Assembly (NCBI GenBank): GCA_030762935.1
Contig: CM060886.1
Span: forward strand, 37,500,509-37,564,508
Source: Hymenopus coronatus
Lineage: Eukaryota; Arthropoda; Insecta; Mantodea; Hymenopodidae
DNA length: 64,000 bases
Direction of reading: 5' to 3'
Below, piece after piece: positions 21,995 through 33,700 of the stretch (its first letter is position 1; each line of letters begins with the position of its first letter). Under the pieces are notes generated by a model. The model had not been told where the DNA came from, made no database searches, and was given only the letters and a program-made list of their open reading frames with translations. The position numbers and the translations under genes are program-made.

Positions 21995-22834
21995 TTTTAC
22001 TTTCTCCATACGCACTAGAGAATGTAATGCACTCCACCAAAAAATTCGATACCGAGATTTCACCGGAAATATGTTTTAGGGTCCCCTGTATCAAAAAAAA
22101 AGGTACTATCAGATAAAGGTCCGTGAGTCCGTGTGCCTATGCACACGATAACTCAAAAACAAAAATTCGGTAAAGTACTAAACTTGGTATTTAAGTTTAG
22201 TATCTTCCGGGGATGCGACAGGAAGATTTTGAGAAAAATCCTCCCATTCCAAGCTACCCTTCACATGGAGCTTTTTTCGAAAATTTTGAATTTCTAAAAA
22301 ATGGCTCTAACGATTTTTATTAAAATATCGTATATTGAAAATATTTACCTGACAAATAAAATGTATATTTTGAATTTTCTGGGAATAGCCTCTGAAGACC
22401 ACTTAATTCTGAGCAAATTTTATGGAATTTTCATAAGTGCTAAACCGTAAGAGAGAGACAAAAATTTACCACACTAAAAATGTAGAACACATTAAAACAC
22501 ACAATTTATGTTGTATACATTTTTTTCGTGTAGTTGATTGTTTTTTAGATATTCCTTGTTTTTGGTTTAAGCTATAAAATCTTATATTTTTCTCATACAG
22601 GACTTTGTGAACTCGTGTCCATACAAAGGAACTTCAGTCACATAGCAACCAGCTTTTGACTATCACTTTATCACTCCCTTGTTTCGCTGCTACTTACAAG
22701 GAAGCAAGAAATAAGACAATTTATGCTATTTTTTACTTTTTTCTTGATTAGCAGGAAGTAAATAGAAGCATAAGCTTTTTAAAATAATTTATTGCAGAGA
22801 TATAGAGAAAGTCATGTGAATGGAACACATCAGA
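21995..22834 (-). mobile_element. H1b copy, palindrome shortened
   Basis: It starts TTTTTACTTTCTCCATACGC, but the palindrome is cut to ATACGCACTAGAGAATG. It ends GTGAATGGAACACATCAGA. The internal paired motif reads AAGTACTAAACTTGGTATTT, with one arm mutated. Confidence 0.88.
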
Positions 22835-23089
22835 TTTTTGACATAGAAGTAAGTAGTTCATCCCACTCTTATTAAAGAAAATGATATTCTATTTTAGAAT
22901 CTGGTATGGGCCCAACTAGGCTTCAATGTATTTAATTTCCTTCTATCTCCGACTGGTGCTATCTCTTCATAACGGAAGGGACAGCGGATATCCTAGGACG
23001 ATAACTTAACTGAGTAACAACCATATGTTGCAAAGTAACAATAACTTCAACTTCCTTAAGCAACAAGCAAAGTAAAACCTTAGCATTCC

Positions 23090-23308
23090 TTGGTAAAATT
23101 TATCTTATTGCTTTTGTGGTTACATACTTTATGGCACGGAAATTCATTTAGTCAGGAAATTGGGCAGTATTCCACACGTAAAAGAAAATTTACATTGAAC
23201 ATCTTGGTTTTGAAAGATTCATCTAGGGGTTTTATTGCGTATACTACTTTAGGAAGTGCAATATTAGTTTTAGGACACTTATTTGTGAATGCTAGACAAG
23301 TTAAATGA
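23090..23308 (+). CDS. Unrecognised open frame, possible exon
   Basis: The frame gives a hydrophobic leader (FILLLLWLHTLWHG), then KRKFTLNILVLKDSSRGFIA and YTTLGSAILVLGHLFVNA, ending at TGA at 23306. It lacks an ATG at the start. A TTAG just upstream (about 23083) could be a splice acceptor. The leader plus the second part is loosely reminiscent of the start of a ligand-binding receptor ectodomain, but I cannot name a family. It may be chance; the surrounding 22835-23404 holds nothing else recognisable. Confidence 0.2.
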   Translation: MVKFILLLLWLHTLWHGNSFSQEIGQYSTRKRKFTLNILVLKDSSRGFIAYTTLGSAILVLGHLFVNARQVK

Positions 23309-23404
23309 TCGTATCGCAGTCCAGAATAGACTTTAAAGTATTTTTTTTTTTTGTAAATACTTAATGCTAGGACTTGGGACTAAGCTTTTAGTTGTTTTGA
23401 TGAA

Positions 23405-23665
23405 TAATAGCTAAAACTCCAAGGCACGACAGCTCACAAGGAACCTTGGCCTACCGCCCGGCCGCTGCGTCCCCATTTCGGTTCATTTCAGATGTCATGG
23501 AATTTCTGGTCCTCATGACCTGGAGGCGCTACTTCTCCATCAAGTAGCTCCTCAATTGGCCCCCCAGGGACCTCACGAGGCTGAGTGCACCCCGGACCAG
23601 GTCTCCCAGCGGGGGAATAATCCCCACGTCGCTACTGGGAATTGAACTCACTACCAACTTGATGA
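23405..23665 (-). mobile_element. SINE-E, tRNA-derived SINE
   Basis: Its complement contains GAGGAGCTACTTGATGGAGA, AGTAGCGCCTCCAGGTC and CGCAGCGGCCGGGCGGTAGG. It ends near CCTTGGAGTTTTAGCTATTA. The tRNA-like head is decayed (GTTCAATTCCCAGTAGCG at the right). Confidence 0.75.
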
Positions 23666-23966
23666 GTAATTCCTTCCCTAAAAAGTATTAATTTTGTTGC
23701 AATGCATTACTTGTTTAAAGTAATTGGTGCTGCAAAGCTGGTGCTGTTCCTGTCATCGGCGCTTCAGAGGTTTATTACAGCGCCCAGTTCTATATATAGA
23801 CCTTTGTTTTACGGGATGGAAAAACAGTGAGTGCATGCAAAATCGGCTTTATCAGAACCAAGAAAAGCCAACATTTGCAAATGCCAATAAAACAATTCAC
23901 TCACAGGTTCAAGCTAGAGACGATGTATTACAGTTTCTGCCTAGCTCGAACGACGTTAACTTCCTT

Positions 23967-24112
23967 TTTACTTTCTCTAAACGTACCACGTAAATGGTGT
24001 AGAAGATATTTTATTTCAACTAAAAATTCTATCTGGAGATTTCGCCGAAAATACGATTTGTGACCCCCTGAATCCAAAAAGAGAAAGAAAAGGAAAGCAT
24101 TTTTAGAAAAAG

Positions 24113-24150
<38 letters not shown>

Positions 24151-24786
24151 ACAGCATAACTCTAAAACGAAAATTCCGTTAAATGCCAAACTTGGTATTT
24201 AAATTTAGTATCTCCCAAGGATGCGACACGAATATTTTCAAGAAAATACTCACACCCCAAACTACCTGTTACATAAAAATATTTTCGAAAATTTCGATTA
24301 CAACAAAAATGGCTTCAACGATTTCAATTAAATACCTTATAACTACATTACATGCCAAATAAAATGCATATCTTGAATTTTCTGGGAATAGCCTCTGAAG
24401 ACTACTTTATTCTGGATGAATTTTATGGAATTTTGCATAACTGCTAAACCGTAAGGGATGGAGAGAAACTTACCACACAGAAATTGTAGAGCACATTAAA
24501 ACACACAATTTACGTTATACATATTTTTTTCGTGGAGTTGATCGTTTTTTAGATATTCCTTGTTTTTTGGGACCAGCTTTAAAAAACATACTTTTCTCAT
24601 ACAGGAATTTGTCAACTCCTGTCAATACAAATAAAGGAACTTCAGTCACATAGCAACCAGCTTTTGACTATCCCTTTAGTCTATGAAACTCCCTTATTTC
24701 ACTTCTACTTACAAGTAAGTAATAAGACTATTCTGTTAATTTGTTTCAGAGATGTAAAGAAAGTCGTGTGAATGGAACGCATCAGA
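23967..24786 (-). mobile_element. H1b copy
   Basis: It starts TTTACTTTCTCTAAACGTAC. The GT tract is at 24117-24148. It ends GTGTGAATGGAACGCATCAGA. An extra purine-rich stretch (GAGAAAGAAAAGGAAAG) sits near 24080. The end lacks the ~45-bp TTCTCGATTAGCATGAAGTA block. Confidence 0.87.
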
Positions 24787-25060
24787 TGTTTTTAGATATT
24801 CCTTGTTATTGATTTCAGTTTTAAAAAAACTTATACTCCTGTCCATACAAACAAAGGAAGTTCAGTCACATAGCAATCAACTTTTGAGTATCAATTTAAC
24901 CTTTGGAACTCCCTTATTTCAATTCTACTTACAAGGAAGCAAGTAATAAGACTATTTCTGCTAATTTTTCTCGATTAGCATGAAGTACATAGAAGCATGA
25001 GCTTTTTAAAAATAATTTGTTTGCTGAAATGTAGAGAAAGTTATATGAACGGAACACAGA
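24787..25060 (-). mobile_element. H1b fragment, duplicated right third
   Basis: Directly after the preceding copy ends, the sequence restarts at AGATATTCCTTGTTATTGAT. It runs to a second complete terminus, GTAGAGAAAGTTATATGAAC and GGAACACAGA. This is a partial head-to-tail repeat, not an inserted copy. Confidence 0.8.
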
Positions 25061-25716
25061 TTTGTTTTGGTTTGAATATTGAGTTTTGTTGCGATAATAA
25101 CCTTGCTGTTGCATATGCAGAAAGAGACAGAGACAAGGTCCTTGTGAATTTCAGGCTAGACGTTATTTGTATGTACAAATGGGTGCTGAAGTGGTGGAAA
25201 GGGGAAGAGGGTAACATAATAGAGGTGTTTATTCAATAGGTATCTGGACATGGCTGTTAGCACAATACACTCTGACCTCAGGTGTAGCGCATGGATACAT
25301 CACTTCCTCACTCCAGAATCGATTTACCTCGCAGCTGAATGGGCTAGGTGGATGTTCCCAGCTACTTAGTTCTGTTTATTGGAGATAGGTTCACCCCTTA
25401 AGCGCTCCTTTGTGATACGCATCTGCCCTGCAGGTATCCTAGTTTACATTTCTTAAGTCACCCATTATATCGTCCTGCATAGCGTGGCGTTGTGTGAATA
25501 ATGCATAATATACAGCTTCAAAACTTATTTGACTTTACAAACATGATCGTTAAAGTGTATTTTCTTATATTGTTATGCAGTTAACGTACTATTTTTTAGA
25601 TAACATATTCGAGAATATAGCGGAAGTAAAATTTGAATGTGTGTGTTTCTCCTCAGAGTGTTGCAATCTAAAAAATATTTCTCTGGAATACATTGGAAGT
25701 TCATATCGCATAGTCC
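25061..25716. other. No feature seen
   Basis: This is unassigned sequence. The frame at 24997-25239 begins inside H1 and has no recognisable motif beyond it. Confidence 0.5.
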
Positions 25717-26190
25717 TCTTCCGTAGTCTAGAGGTAAGGTCGCCTATGGGTCGCGAGTTCAAACACGGCGGAGGGCGATGGATTTTTTCGGGCGTAAACA
25801 TCCTTAGCAGGCTTCCTATGGAAGGGAAGTAAAGCAGGTGGTAAAAGATCCTCAAACAGATCCTCAAACCCCATAAAGAGATCTCTGAGCAAAATTTAGC
25901 GGTCTTTCAATAAATAGAATGGGACGCTAAGAACCGCAGCAGTTTTTTATGGTCTTTAACGCCCGCTTTTACTACAGTGACACCGCAGGCAATGACACTG
26001 TGATAGATAGAACGAAGATGCAGCATATGTGGAATGTGATGGCGGGGGAAACCGGGGAACCCGGAGAAAACCCGCCGCCCCTGCGCCGCTTTATCCATCA
26101 TAAATCTCACATCCGGTCACTTGCGATCGAACCCGGGCCGTCTATGTGAGAGACGTGGCCCCCGCAGCAGTTTGATAGCGTCCATTGATA
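25717..26190 (+). mobile_element. SINE-A split by SINE-H
   Basis: The left part (25717-25945) has TCTTCCGTAGTCTAGAGGTA, a B-box-like GGTCGCGAGTTCAAACACGG, and GGATTTTTTCGGGCGTAAAC. The right part resumes at 26162 with CCGCAGCAGTTTGATAGCGT. The 12-bp CCGCAGCAGTTT occurs at both edges of the inserted SINE-H (25934-25945 and 26162-26173) as a target-site duplication. Confidence 0.9.
25946..26161 (-). mobile_element. SINE-H, tRNA-derived SINE, with exact ends
   Basis: On the minus strand the head reads GGGCCACGTCTCTCACATAG and GGCCCGGGTTCGATCGCAAG. The body has the family signature GCGGGTTTTCTCCGGGTTCC and the sequence extends to the TAAAGACCATAAA end. Target duplication on both sides shows it moved by retrotransposition. 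Confidence 0.92.
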
Positions 26191-27057
26191 TACAGAATGT
26201 CCCAGAATTCGATTGCATAAATTGGCAGGATTGTAGAGGGGTGCAAGATAAACATTTTGAGATGGGGAACTTATGAGCTATGGGTTTTTAGTTCTTAGCT
26301 ACAGCATATAAGTATTAGAGGTTAGCATGCCACTGATCAAACCGCAGTAGACCGTGACGTGATCACTGGATTTCGGAGAGCGTAGATATGCCACATGGTA
26401 AGCGTGTGAGCATCGGATGATGAAGATGATAAGGGAGTTAAAGGTTCAAGCCTCCATTTGTTTTTATTTTATAATAGGGCGTTCGTATTTTACTCAATAT
26501 GATTTATTCACACTACAAATAAAATAAACGTACTGTACGATTAGCAGAACGTTTCATTAAGAATTGGATTTAATACGTGAAGGGGTACACTTCTCTATAC
26601 CCCTCGAAGGATCATACATTTGTGTGTTATGTACGTACCCATTACAATTGTAGGTGCAGTTCGCAATTTACGAAAAATAGTATCACTGTGTGAAATGAAC
26701 TTCAAGTGAAATAAAAATGAACATCTAGCTCTGTAGTAAAACAAATACTTACATAAAATGTATTAAGAACTATTTACTAGTCAGGAAAGTGAATTCAACC
26801 ATTTCATCTCTACATGTCAGCCAAATAGAAAGAGACTTCGAGAAATAATACAATATCCGAAGCATAAAATACAACAGGTCGCCGAAGCAACTGTTCAATG
26901 TGACAGCCTGCGAACTCACTACAGAGGTTACACCTACGAAGAAATGAACCTCAGCAGTTAAAGTTCGTTTCAATAATTGTTCGTCTGGTTCATCGGGCAT
27001 CTTGAGAATGCGCAATGTTACCACGTGTCACCAAAAATCACATAGCTCAGAACTTCT
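26191..27057. other. No feature seen
   Basis: This is unassigned sequence. The 84-residue minus-strand frame at 26770-27024 lacks any recognisable motif. Confidence 0.5.
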
Positions 27058-27118
27058 GAATATTTGGATGGAATGTAATACTTTCTCTAGTTGTTATACG
27101 TAACAGAGAAAGTAAAAA
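27058..27118 (+). mobile_element. H1 fragment, palindrome end only
   Basis: It reads ATATTTGGATGGAATGTAAT, then a decayed palindrome and AACAGAGAAAGTAAAAAA. Nothing of the other end is nearby. Confidence 0.7.
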
Positions 27119-27699
27119 AGCCATCGTAGACAATTTTATGCAATACATGACATTAGTATAACAATTTTGTGCTATAATTTATGTGTGTACAGCTAGATAT
27201 ATGGTACTTATCGGCAAGAAATTCGGAAAAAAAGTTTACTATCGACTGGTGGAAGCTCTTAATGTGTATTTTGGATTTATCCATCGGCGGAAAACGCAAT
27301 ATTAATCGCGGTGATTAGTTAGCAATTATTCTGTCGTATGAACTGTATTTTTCATAAGAATTTTAACAGTTGATATGAATGTCAGGCTTCTGAGATGGCT
27401 TCGGTTAGTAGAAATGTGAATATTTCAGACAACAGTAATGCAATTGTGGGCATTCCAATCTCTCTAAGTGTATTTATTTATATAGCAGCGCACACGTAAT
27501 CGTAGTATAAAGCACCGGGTTCCTTACGATTTATATATTTAGGTAGCCCATTCATATTTCATTTGGCCGCTCTTAACAATAGCGCGTAACGGACGCAATT
27601 ATCTCGTTCACCTGCAGTTTGAGTAATTCAGTCTTGAAGCTTTCTTTTTGTTGTAGGTATCTCGTGTCTTCGACAACCAGAAGTTTCAGCTTAGCTACC

Positions 27700-27708
27700 T
27701 ATATAAGG
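27700..27708 (+). promoter_or_regulatory. Possible TATA box
   Basis: TATATAAGG stands in a less repetitive stretch, followed by purine-rich AAGAAGTGAAGAGTGAAAAT of the sort seen in insect 5' leaders. No convincing initiator at the expected spacing and no downstream gene was found, so this is weak. Confidence 0.2.
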
Positions 27709-27940
27709 GGCCGACAGTCAAGAAGTGAAGAGTGAAAATAGGCAAGAAGTGGGCAGTGAAGACAGTTAAAAAGATGTAGTTGTATTGGACAGTGAAGTTC
27801 AGTTGTAGGTTGTGGTCAAGTTGTGATTAGTTTCGGCGGATTAAGCAAATCGTGCACTGAGTGTGCGACTTTAATGACTCAAATGTAACATGATATATTA
27901 CGTTGAGTGTCTTAGGCCTGCTTTCACAGCTTAAGCTTAA

Positions 27941-28670
27941 GGGGAATCAAAATGGGATTTTCGTAATTTTTTTTCATTTTAATGTTTTAATTGCATACTA
28001 ATATTTAAAATTTCCCTCTCATGTTGGCATATATTTCATAGAGGTATGCTAATTGTAAATACTTTTAAAATAATCCTGAATAGTGGTTCTTAGAAATGTT
28101 AGTACAATCTCTTGGTAAAACATCAATAACTTTGTAACTTTTGTGTTAGAGAAGAGATCTTTGTTTATTTTTATCGACAAGTTTTATTTAAGCTATTGAC
28201 AGCATTGGCATCCCGCTCACATTGCCTTCATGTGAGTTTTTCGATGTAATGCGAATTTTTTTTTTTGAAATTTAGGTTATATATTTTTTAATGTCATGTT
28301 TGAAAGCAATTTCTGAAGAAGTAAAATTTTATACACAAATGCCGCATTATCTAAGAAACTAATTGACACACAGAGCTGACCTTTTTACCACACATTTGCA
28401 GCTAAATAGGCTTTATTTGAACAAAAAAGTTTTGATGTGAATTGATTAGTTATTTATATTTAAATTTAAAAATCGAGATTTTTCAATAAAATTTGTAGAG
28501 CTTTATTAAAAAATGTGTACCTTTCCTTCTAATGAACAGAAATATTTTATTTTCCATCAATAAACTGTAAATTTGAATATACCTTTAGAAATTAGCTCTT
28601 TATGTTAAATAGTTGCTGAGATAATGGGTCACACCTTTAACATTGGCAATTTAGGGTATTTCGGCTCCCC
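27941..28670. mobile_element. MITE-like element flanked by TTAA
   Basis: The 730-bp AT-rich element begins GGGGAATCAAAATGGG and ends CCGAATACCC-like in complement (GGGGAGCCGAAATACCC). TTAA lies at both edges (27937-27940 and 28671-28674). TTAA duplication is characteristic of piggyBac-type transposition. No coding region. The flanks themselves are palindromic (CTGCTTTCACAGCTTAAG and CTTAAGCTATGAATCGG). Confidence 0.65.
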
Positions 28671-28674
28671 TTAA

Positions 28675-30011
28675 GCTATGAATCGGGCTTATGGTAGATA
28701 AGCTTAAGCTATAGAGAGGAGTTTTATAGCACGTAGTTCAAGTAATAGGTCGAACTGTTTTAAATTGAGGCTTGAAGTAAGTAATGCCATCTGAACATGA
28801 CGATATTAGTGATGAATAACTTCATTATTTTAATCCATATACAGAACAGAAGACTATCTAAAATATTGAGAATACAAACTTTCTCAGGTATGGAATGACT
28901 GAAAATTCTACGAGAGATTGATTTAAGCAAACAGTCGGCAAAGATGGCACCAGAAATTGTTCATGATACAAATAAAAGCATAATCAAATAAAATGTAAAA
29001 CAGCCTGGTAGACAAAACTCAGGTTTATACTTAATACCGTATCATACACTTTATCGCATCTATTATTACTTTTTATGTAATTTAATAACAAAGTCTGAAG
29101 CAATCTTCTCTAAACGTTAGTTATAATATGCAAATGAAAATATGGTAACTACAGCTGTACATTTTTCCGGCATCTCAAAATTTACAGCATGTAGAATGTC
29201 ACCATTCTAATCCACTCTTCGTATTGCAATTGTTGTACCACATTTGAATTTTCTTGTCTAGTCCACAGTAATTTGTACTATCGCTTACACTGAATTAACG
29301 CTTGTATTTATATCCTAACCACAAAATCTCCCGATATTTTGTGAATTTCATGTCATTTTTTGTAATATTTGATGTTCAAATGTTTTTGTTCCGTTGCATT
29401 CCGAAGTTAAAATCGCTGGATGCAAATGTTTATTATTCCTTGTGCTTTCGTCGCGTATAAGTGTTTTGTTTTCCAACAATAAGTATCATTGTTACGTGTT
29501 GTTTTTCATGCTTGTGAAGCCAGTTATAAGTATATTATCGTATTCACGTAGAATTAATTATATGCGTACAAATATTTGCACATTCAACAAAGCACATAAA
29601 TTACATTGAGGGATTGGAGTTACCACTTTAGAATTGTACAAAATGATTACAAAGAAAATCCTATTTAAGAAGTCGCCAGGTGGTCTGGGTCTGTGAAGCC
29701 CAAAAAGCCCGTTAAGACGCCTTGAGAAGAGTCGATTGCTACTCCAAAACAAGCATAAGCGCGAGTAGACTTTTAGTTCAAATTTAACGCGAATGAGAAG
29801 GCGATTGCATGCTTCACGCTTATGCACTTCATAATCTGTAGGAGGCTGCTCGCTTCTTGAGAAGTAGTTACTAGTACTTTTATTCCAATTTTTCCACAAT
29901 TTAACTGTATGTTATTGGCTGAGGTTGTCGCTTTAAACGATGGTAATTCACTGAATGCACATGTGCACGCCAAAATATACAAGCAAAAAAGCCACGGGAA
30001 ATATAAAACAT
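28675..30011. other. No feature seen
   Basis: This is the longest stretch without an assigned repeat in this part of the window. The 113-residue minus-strand frame at 29558-29899 contains FGLHRPRPPGDFLNRIFF, but I cannot place it in a family. Confidence 0.45.
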
Positions 30012-30095
30012 ATTATGTGTTCCATTTCCATGACTTTTTCTACATTTTTTAAAAACAGATGTCTCACAAAATATTTTTTTCTTTCTACTCCATGT
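30012..30095 (+). mobile_element. H1 fragment, TCTGATGTG end only
   Basis: It reads ATTATGTGTTCCATTTCCAT, then GACTTTTTCTACATTTTT, and tails off near CTTTCTACTCCATG. Confidence 0.65.
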
Positions 30096-30431
30096 CAACT
30101 TTGGCGTACCCTAAAATTCTTCAATTAAGTAAAGCCCAATCTGGTTGCTCTACTGTGAAACTTGTAAGGCTTAAACCAAAGCGCAAAGCTGGCTTAATCC
30201 TTAGTTGCCTGCTTTAGTATACTTCATATACTGTTTTTCCTTTAATTCAAGTTTAAAACTGGAGTTTTAGTAAAAATATATGGGAGTAAACTTATAAAAT
30301 GATTATATAAAATAATAGAGAAAATGGAAATGAAAATAAATGAAGATCCGTGTTAATCTTTTTCTTTCCAATTAAAAGTTTAAAATTCTTCTAATCCAAT
30401 TTTTATAATCCTGCCAAAGTCACTAACAATT

Positions 30432-30697
30432 TAGCTTCATATACCCAAGGTCGCGGGTTCAAACCCTGCGGAGGACGATGGATTTTTTCGGGTGTAAAAA
30501 TCCTTAGCATTGCTTCCTTCGGAAGGGAAGTAAAGCCGTGGGTCCCGTGTCGTAGATTTACGGCACATAAAAGATCCTCAAGCCTGATAGAGAGGCCTTT
30601 GAGCAAAATTAATCGGTCTTTCACACCCAATTTAGAATGGGTCGCTGAGAACCACAGCAGTTAAAATAGCGTCCATAAATAACACGCCATTTACATT
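30432..30697 (+). mobile_element. SINE-A, nearly complete
   Basis: It starts in the tRNA anticodon arm (AGCTTCATATACCCAAGG) and carries a good B-box, GGTCGCGGGTTCAAACCC. The body is close to consensus: CTTCCTTCGGAAGGGAAG, TCGTAGATTTACGGCACATA, and CGTCCATAAATAACACGCCA at the end. The first ~30 bp (A-box) are missing. Confidence 0.85.
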
Positions 30698-30741
30698 TTA
30701 CCAATAAAGTGGTCCAAATGGCCTTGAGTGTTAGGTGATAG

Positions 30742-30865
30742 ATAATGGAGTGGCCATCCATTCAAAGCCAAATGTTGCAAGTTCAAATCCCAGTGACTGT
30801 GGTAAATGACGGGGAGAGCCCAAGTAAAATAAGCGGTGTGATGCCTGGAAGCTAATGTGGTTACA
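30742..30865 (+). mobile_element. SINE-I, possible tRNA-derived SINE
   Basis: A B-box-like GTTGCAAGTTCAAATCCCAG follows a weak A-box region (GATAATGGAGTGGCCATCC). A conserved-looking body (TAAATGACGGGGAGAGCCCA) follows. It occurs once, so family status is a guess. Confidence 0.4.
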
Positions 30866-31539
30866 TTTGGCTGTAGTTATGTATTGTATATAAAATTGTA
30901 TATATTTTTACAATATAAAATAGTCTTGGTTACCTTTCGTTTATAGTTGAAGGTTAGTATAACAGGAAATTAATCCTAGAGTCAACCCTATTTATATAGT
31001 TGCGCTTGAAACGTGGAACTTATAGGTACCGACAGGCAACAAAGGGTTAAGTGGCAACCGTACCTCACTAAAGCTTCGGCTTAAGCTATGAAACCAGCTC
31101 TTAGAGACAAATAAAGTGAGCTTAGCAAACACTGGTGTTTTGCATTTGTAAAATTACAAAGTAAACTTCATTTGGTATTACTTCATCAGCTTATACACTT
31201 TAATTCGTATTGTTACAAATGAGGGATGCTGTGCTGAATTTCTTCATTAGCGTTGCTTTCTCTGAAAACGTGCAGTATATCTGACATGTAGAACCGCAGA
31301 GTGGCTCCTGCTGTGAACCTCGCTAACCTCAACAAGGTTCCTAGTGATCGGAGTACATAAATCTTTCACAACATGGATTCAGTGCATTGTAATGGCTTGT
31401 GGCCATGCAGCCAATTAGCAGGCTATGCACAATTCATTGCGTTAGACGTTTCGAATCATGAAAATGTTTATAATGGATCTATCAGTCATATTAAACACAC
31501 CGTAAGTTTACAAAACATTTAGCAATTTTAAGAAAAAAA
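30866..31539. other. No full feature; one palindrome-family half
   Basis: At 31077-31103 GGCTTAAGCTATGAAACCAG continuing into CTCTTAG matches, in complement, the flank of the TTAA element at 27909. The rest is unassigned. Confidence 0.45.
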
Positions 31540-32380
31540 AATCTCATGTACTCCATTTGCTTGGCTTTCTCTACATTTTTGCAAAAAATTATTGTTAATA
31601 AGCTTATTGTTCTATCTATTTAATGCTAAAGCACTGGCAGAAACGGTCTTATTACTTAGTTCTTTTATAGATAGAAGCGTAGTAAGAAAATACGCTAGAC
31701 AAAACAGACATTCAAATGTTTTAAACAGTGTTTGCTATGAGATTGAAATCGGTTTCTTTGTGTGGCAAGTTTCCGTGTGAGAAAAGTTTAAGTATTTTAA
31801 AGCTGAAATCAATAACAAGAAATATCTCGAATAAGGCCACCTCCACGAAAAAAATACATATGAGATAAATTGTGTTTTATCGTGATCTACATTTCTTGTA
31901 TATTAAGTTTTTGGCTATCTCTTAGGTTTATCAGTTATGCAAAATTCAATAAAAATCATCCAGAATAAAGAGATCTTCAGATGCTGTTCCCAGAAAATTG
32001 AAGATTTCCATTTTACTTGTCAGGTAAATTTCTTAAATATAAGAGATTTTAATCAAAATTGTTAGTGCCATCTTTGAGAAAAATAAATTTTCACAAAATG
32101 TTACATGTAAAGGGTACTTGGGGGTAGGGTATTTTCTTGAAAATCTTCGCGATGCATCCTTGGAAAGTACCAAACCTAAATACCAAGTTTGGTTTTTAAC
32201 GGACTTTTCGTTTTTGAGCAATGCTGCCCACGTACGGACATTTTTCTAAAAATGCTTTTTTTTGGATTCAGTGGGTCTCAAAACATGTATTTCCGGTGAA
32301 ATCTCGCTATTGAATTTTTGGGTACATTACAATACATTCTCTATACACTATGTAGATAGTAGGTGTAGACAAAGTAAAAA
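31540..32380 (+). mobile_element. H1 copy, full length
   Basis: It starts ATCTCATGTACTCCATTTGC and ends with the palindrome (CACTATGTAGATAGTAGG) and GTAGACAAAGTAAAAA. The CA tract is nearly absent (GCCCACGTACGGACATT). It is intermediate between H1a and H1b in the middle block. Confidence 0.85.
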
Positions 32381-32520
32381 GATAATGCTGAGACTGGACT
32401 CGAACAGAGAGTATTCGGTTCACATTACCGATGCTCATACATAGTAGGCCTAGAGTAATATCCCTCTTAAGAACACCAAAGATTATTAAACTTACGATAT
32501 ACGCAAACACAGTTGCAAAA

Positions 32521-33357
32521 TTCTGAAGTGCTCTACTCACATGACTTTCTCTAGCTGTTCCACTTTCTTCTTATAAAAGCTTATTCTTCTTTCTACACGA
32601 TGCTACTCGAGATAAGCAGTAGTTCTTTCTTATTACTAGTTCCTTATAAGTAGAAGGTAACCAAACTAATGTACTATGCCAAAGCGATAGTCAAATGTTT
32701 TAAAAGCTTCATTATGTATTTGGAATTGAAATTCACTTCTTTGCTTCGCCAAGAGTAGAATAAAAGAAAAACGGATAACCTCCTGTCTGAGAAAAGTATA
32801 AGTATTTTCAAACTGAAACCAATAACAAAGAATGTTTTGGAAACTGTCAACTCTACAACTAAAATGCATAGACATAAATGATGTGCTTTAACGAAATCTA
32901 CATCTTATGTATACAAGCTTTTGTCTAACTCTTACGCTTTAACCATTATACAAAATTCTGCAAAAATCGCCCAAAATCAAGTGCTCTTCAGAGTCTATTC
33001 CCAGAAAATTCAAGATATACATTTTATTGATGATGTTAATGTCTTTAATATGCGGCATTTTATTCAAACTCGTTATAGCCAGTTCTGAAAAACAAAATTT
33101 TCAACAATTTTTCCATGTAAAGGATAGTTTGAGGTGGTGGGTTTTTCTTGAAAATCTTCGTGTCGCGTCCTTGGAAGATACTAAACATAAATACAACGTT
33201 TGATTTTGAGCTATGCTGTCCACAGTCAAACACACACGGACGTATTTCCAAAAAAAAATTTCGTACTCAGAGGGTCTCAAAACATATTTCCAGTGAAATC
33301 CCAACATCAAATTTTTTTTCTCTATCTACTATGTACATTGTATATATACAAATGCTA
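32521..33357 (+). mobile_element. H1a copy, full length
   Basis: It starts TTCTGAAGTGCTCTACTCAC and has the H1a block CGCCAAGAGTAGAATAAAAG. It ends at the palindrome remnant ACTATGTACATTGTATATAT followed by the GA microsatellite. Confidence 0.84.
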
Positions 33358-33425
33358 GAAAGAGAAAGAGAAAGAGAAAGAGAGAGAGCGAGAGAGAGAG
33401 GGAGAGACAGAGAGAGAGAAAGAGT

Positions 33426-33497
<72 letters not shown>
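33358..33497. repeat. (GA)n microsatellite
   Basis: About 140 bp of GA/GAAA repeats become pure at the right. The tract lies between two H1 copies in opposite orientation. The 98-125-residue Arg-Glu or Ser-Leu frames across it are artefacts of the repeat. Confidence 0.97.
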
Positions 33498-33500
<3 letters not shown>

Positions 33501-33700
33501 GCGCGCGGTGTGTTCGTTTCTATGAGCAGGATACTCAAATACGAAAAATCCGTTAAATGCCAAACTTGATATTTAAGTTGAGCATTCCCCTAGGATGCGA
33601 TATGAAGAATTTCAAGAAAATTTCCCAATTCCAAACTACCCTTTTATATGTAATCGTTTTTCTCGAAAATTTTGATTTTCTCAAAAATAGCTCTTAACTT

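Noticed and set aside
33148..33563. Long Arg-Glu and Ser-Leu open frames on both strands
   Set aside because: They are translations of the (GA)n microsatellite with H1 flanks; both strands are open because of the repeat.
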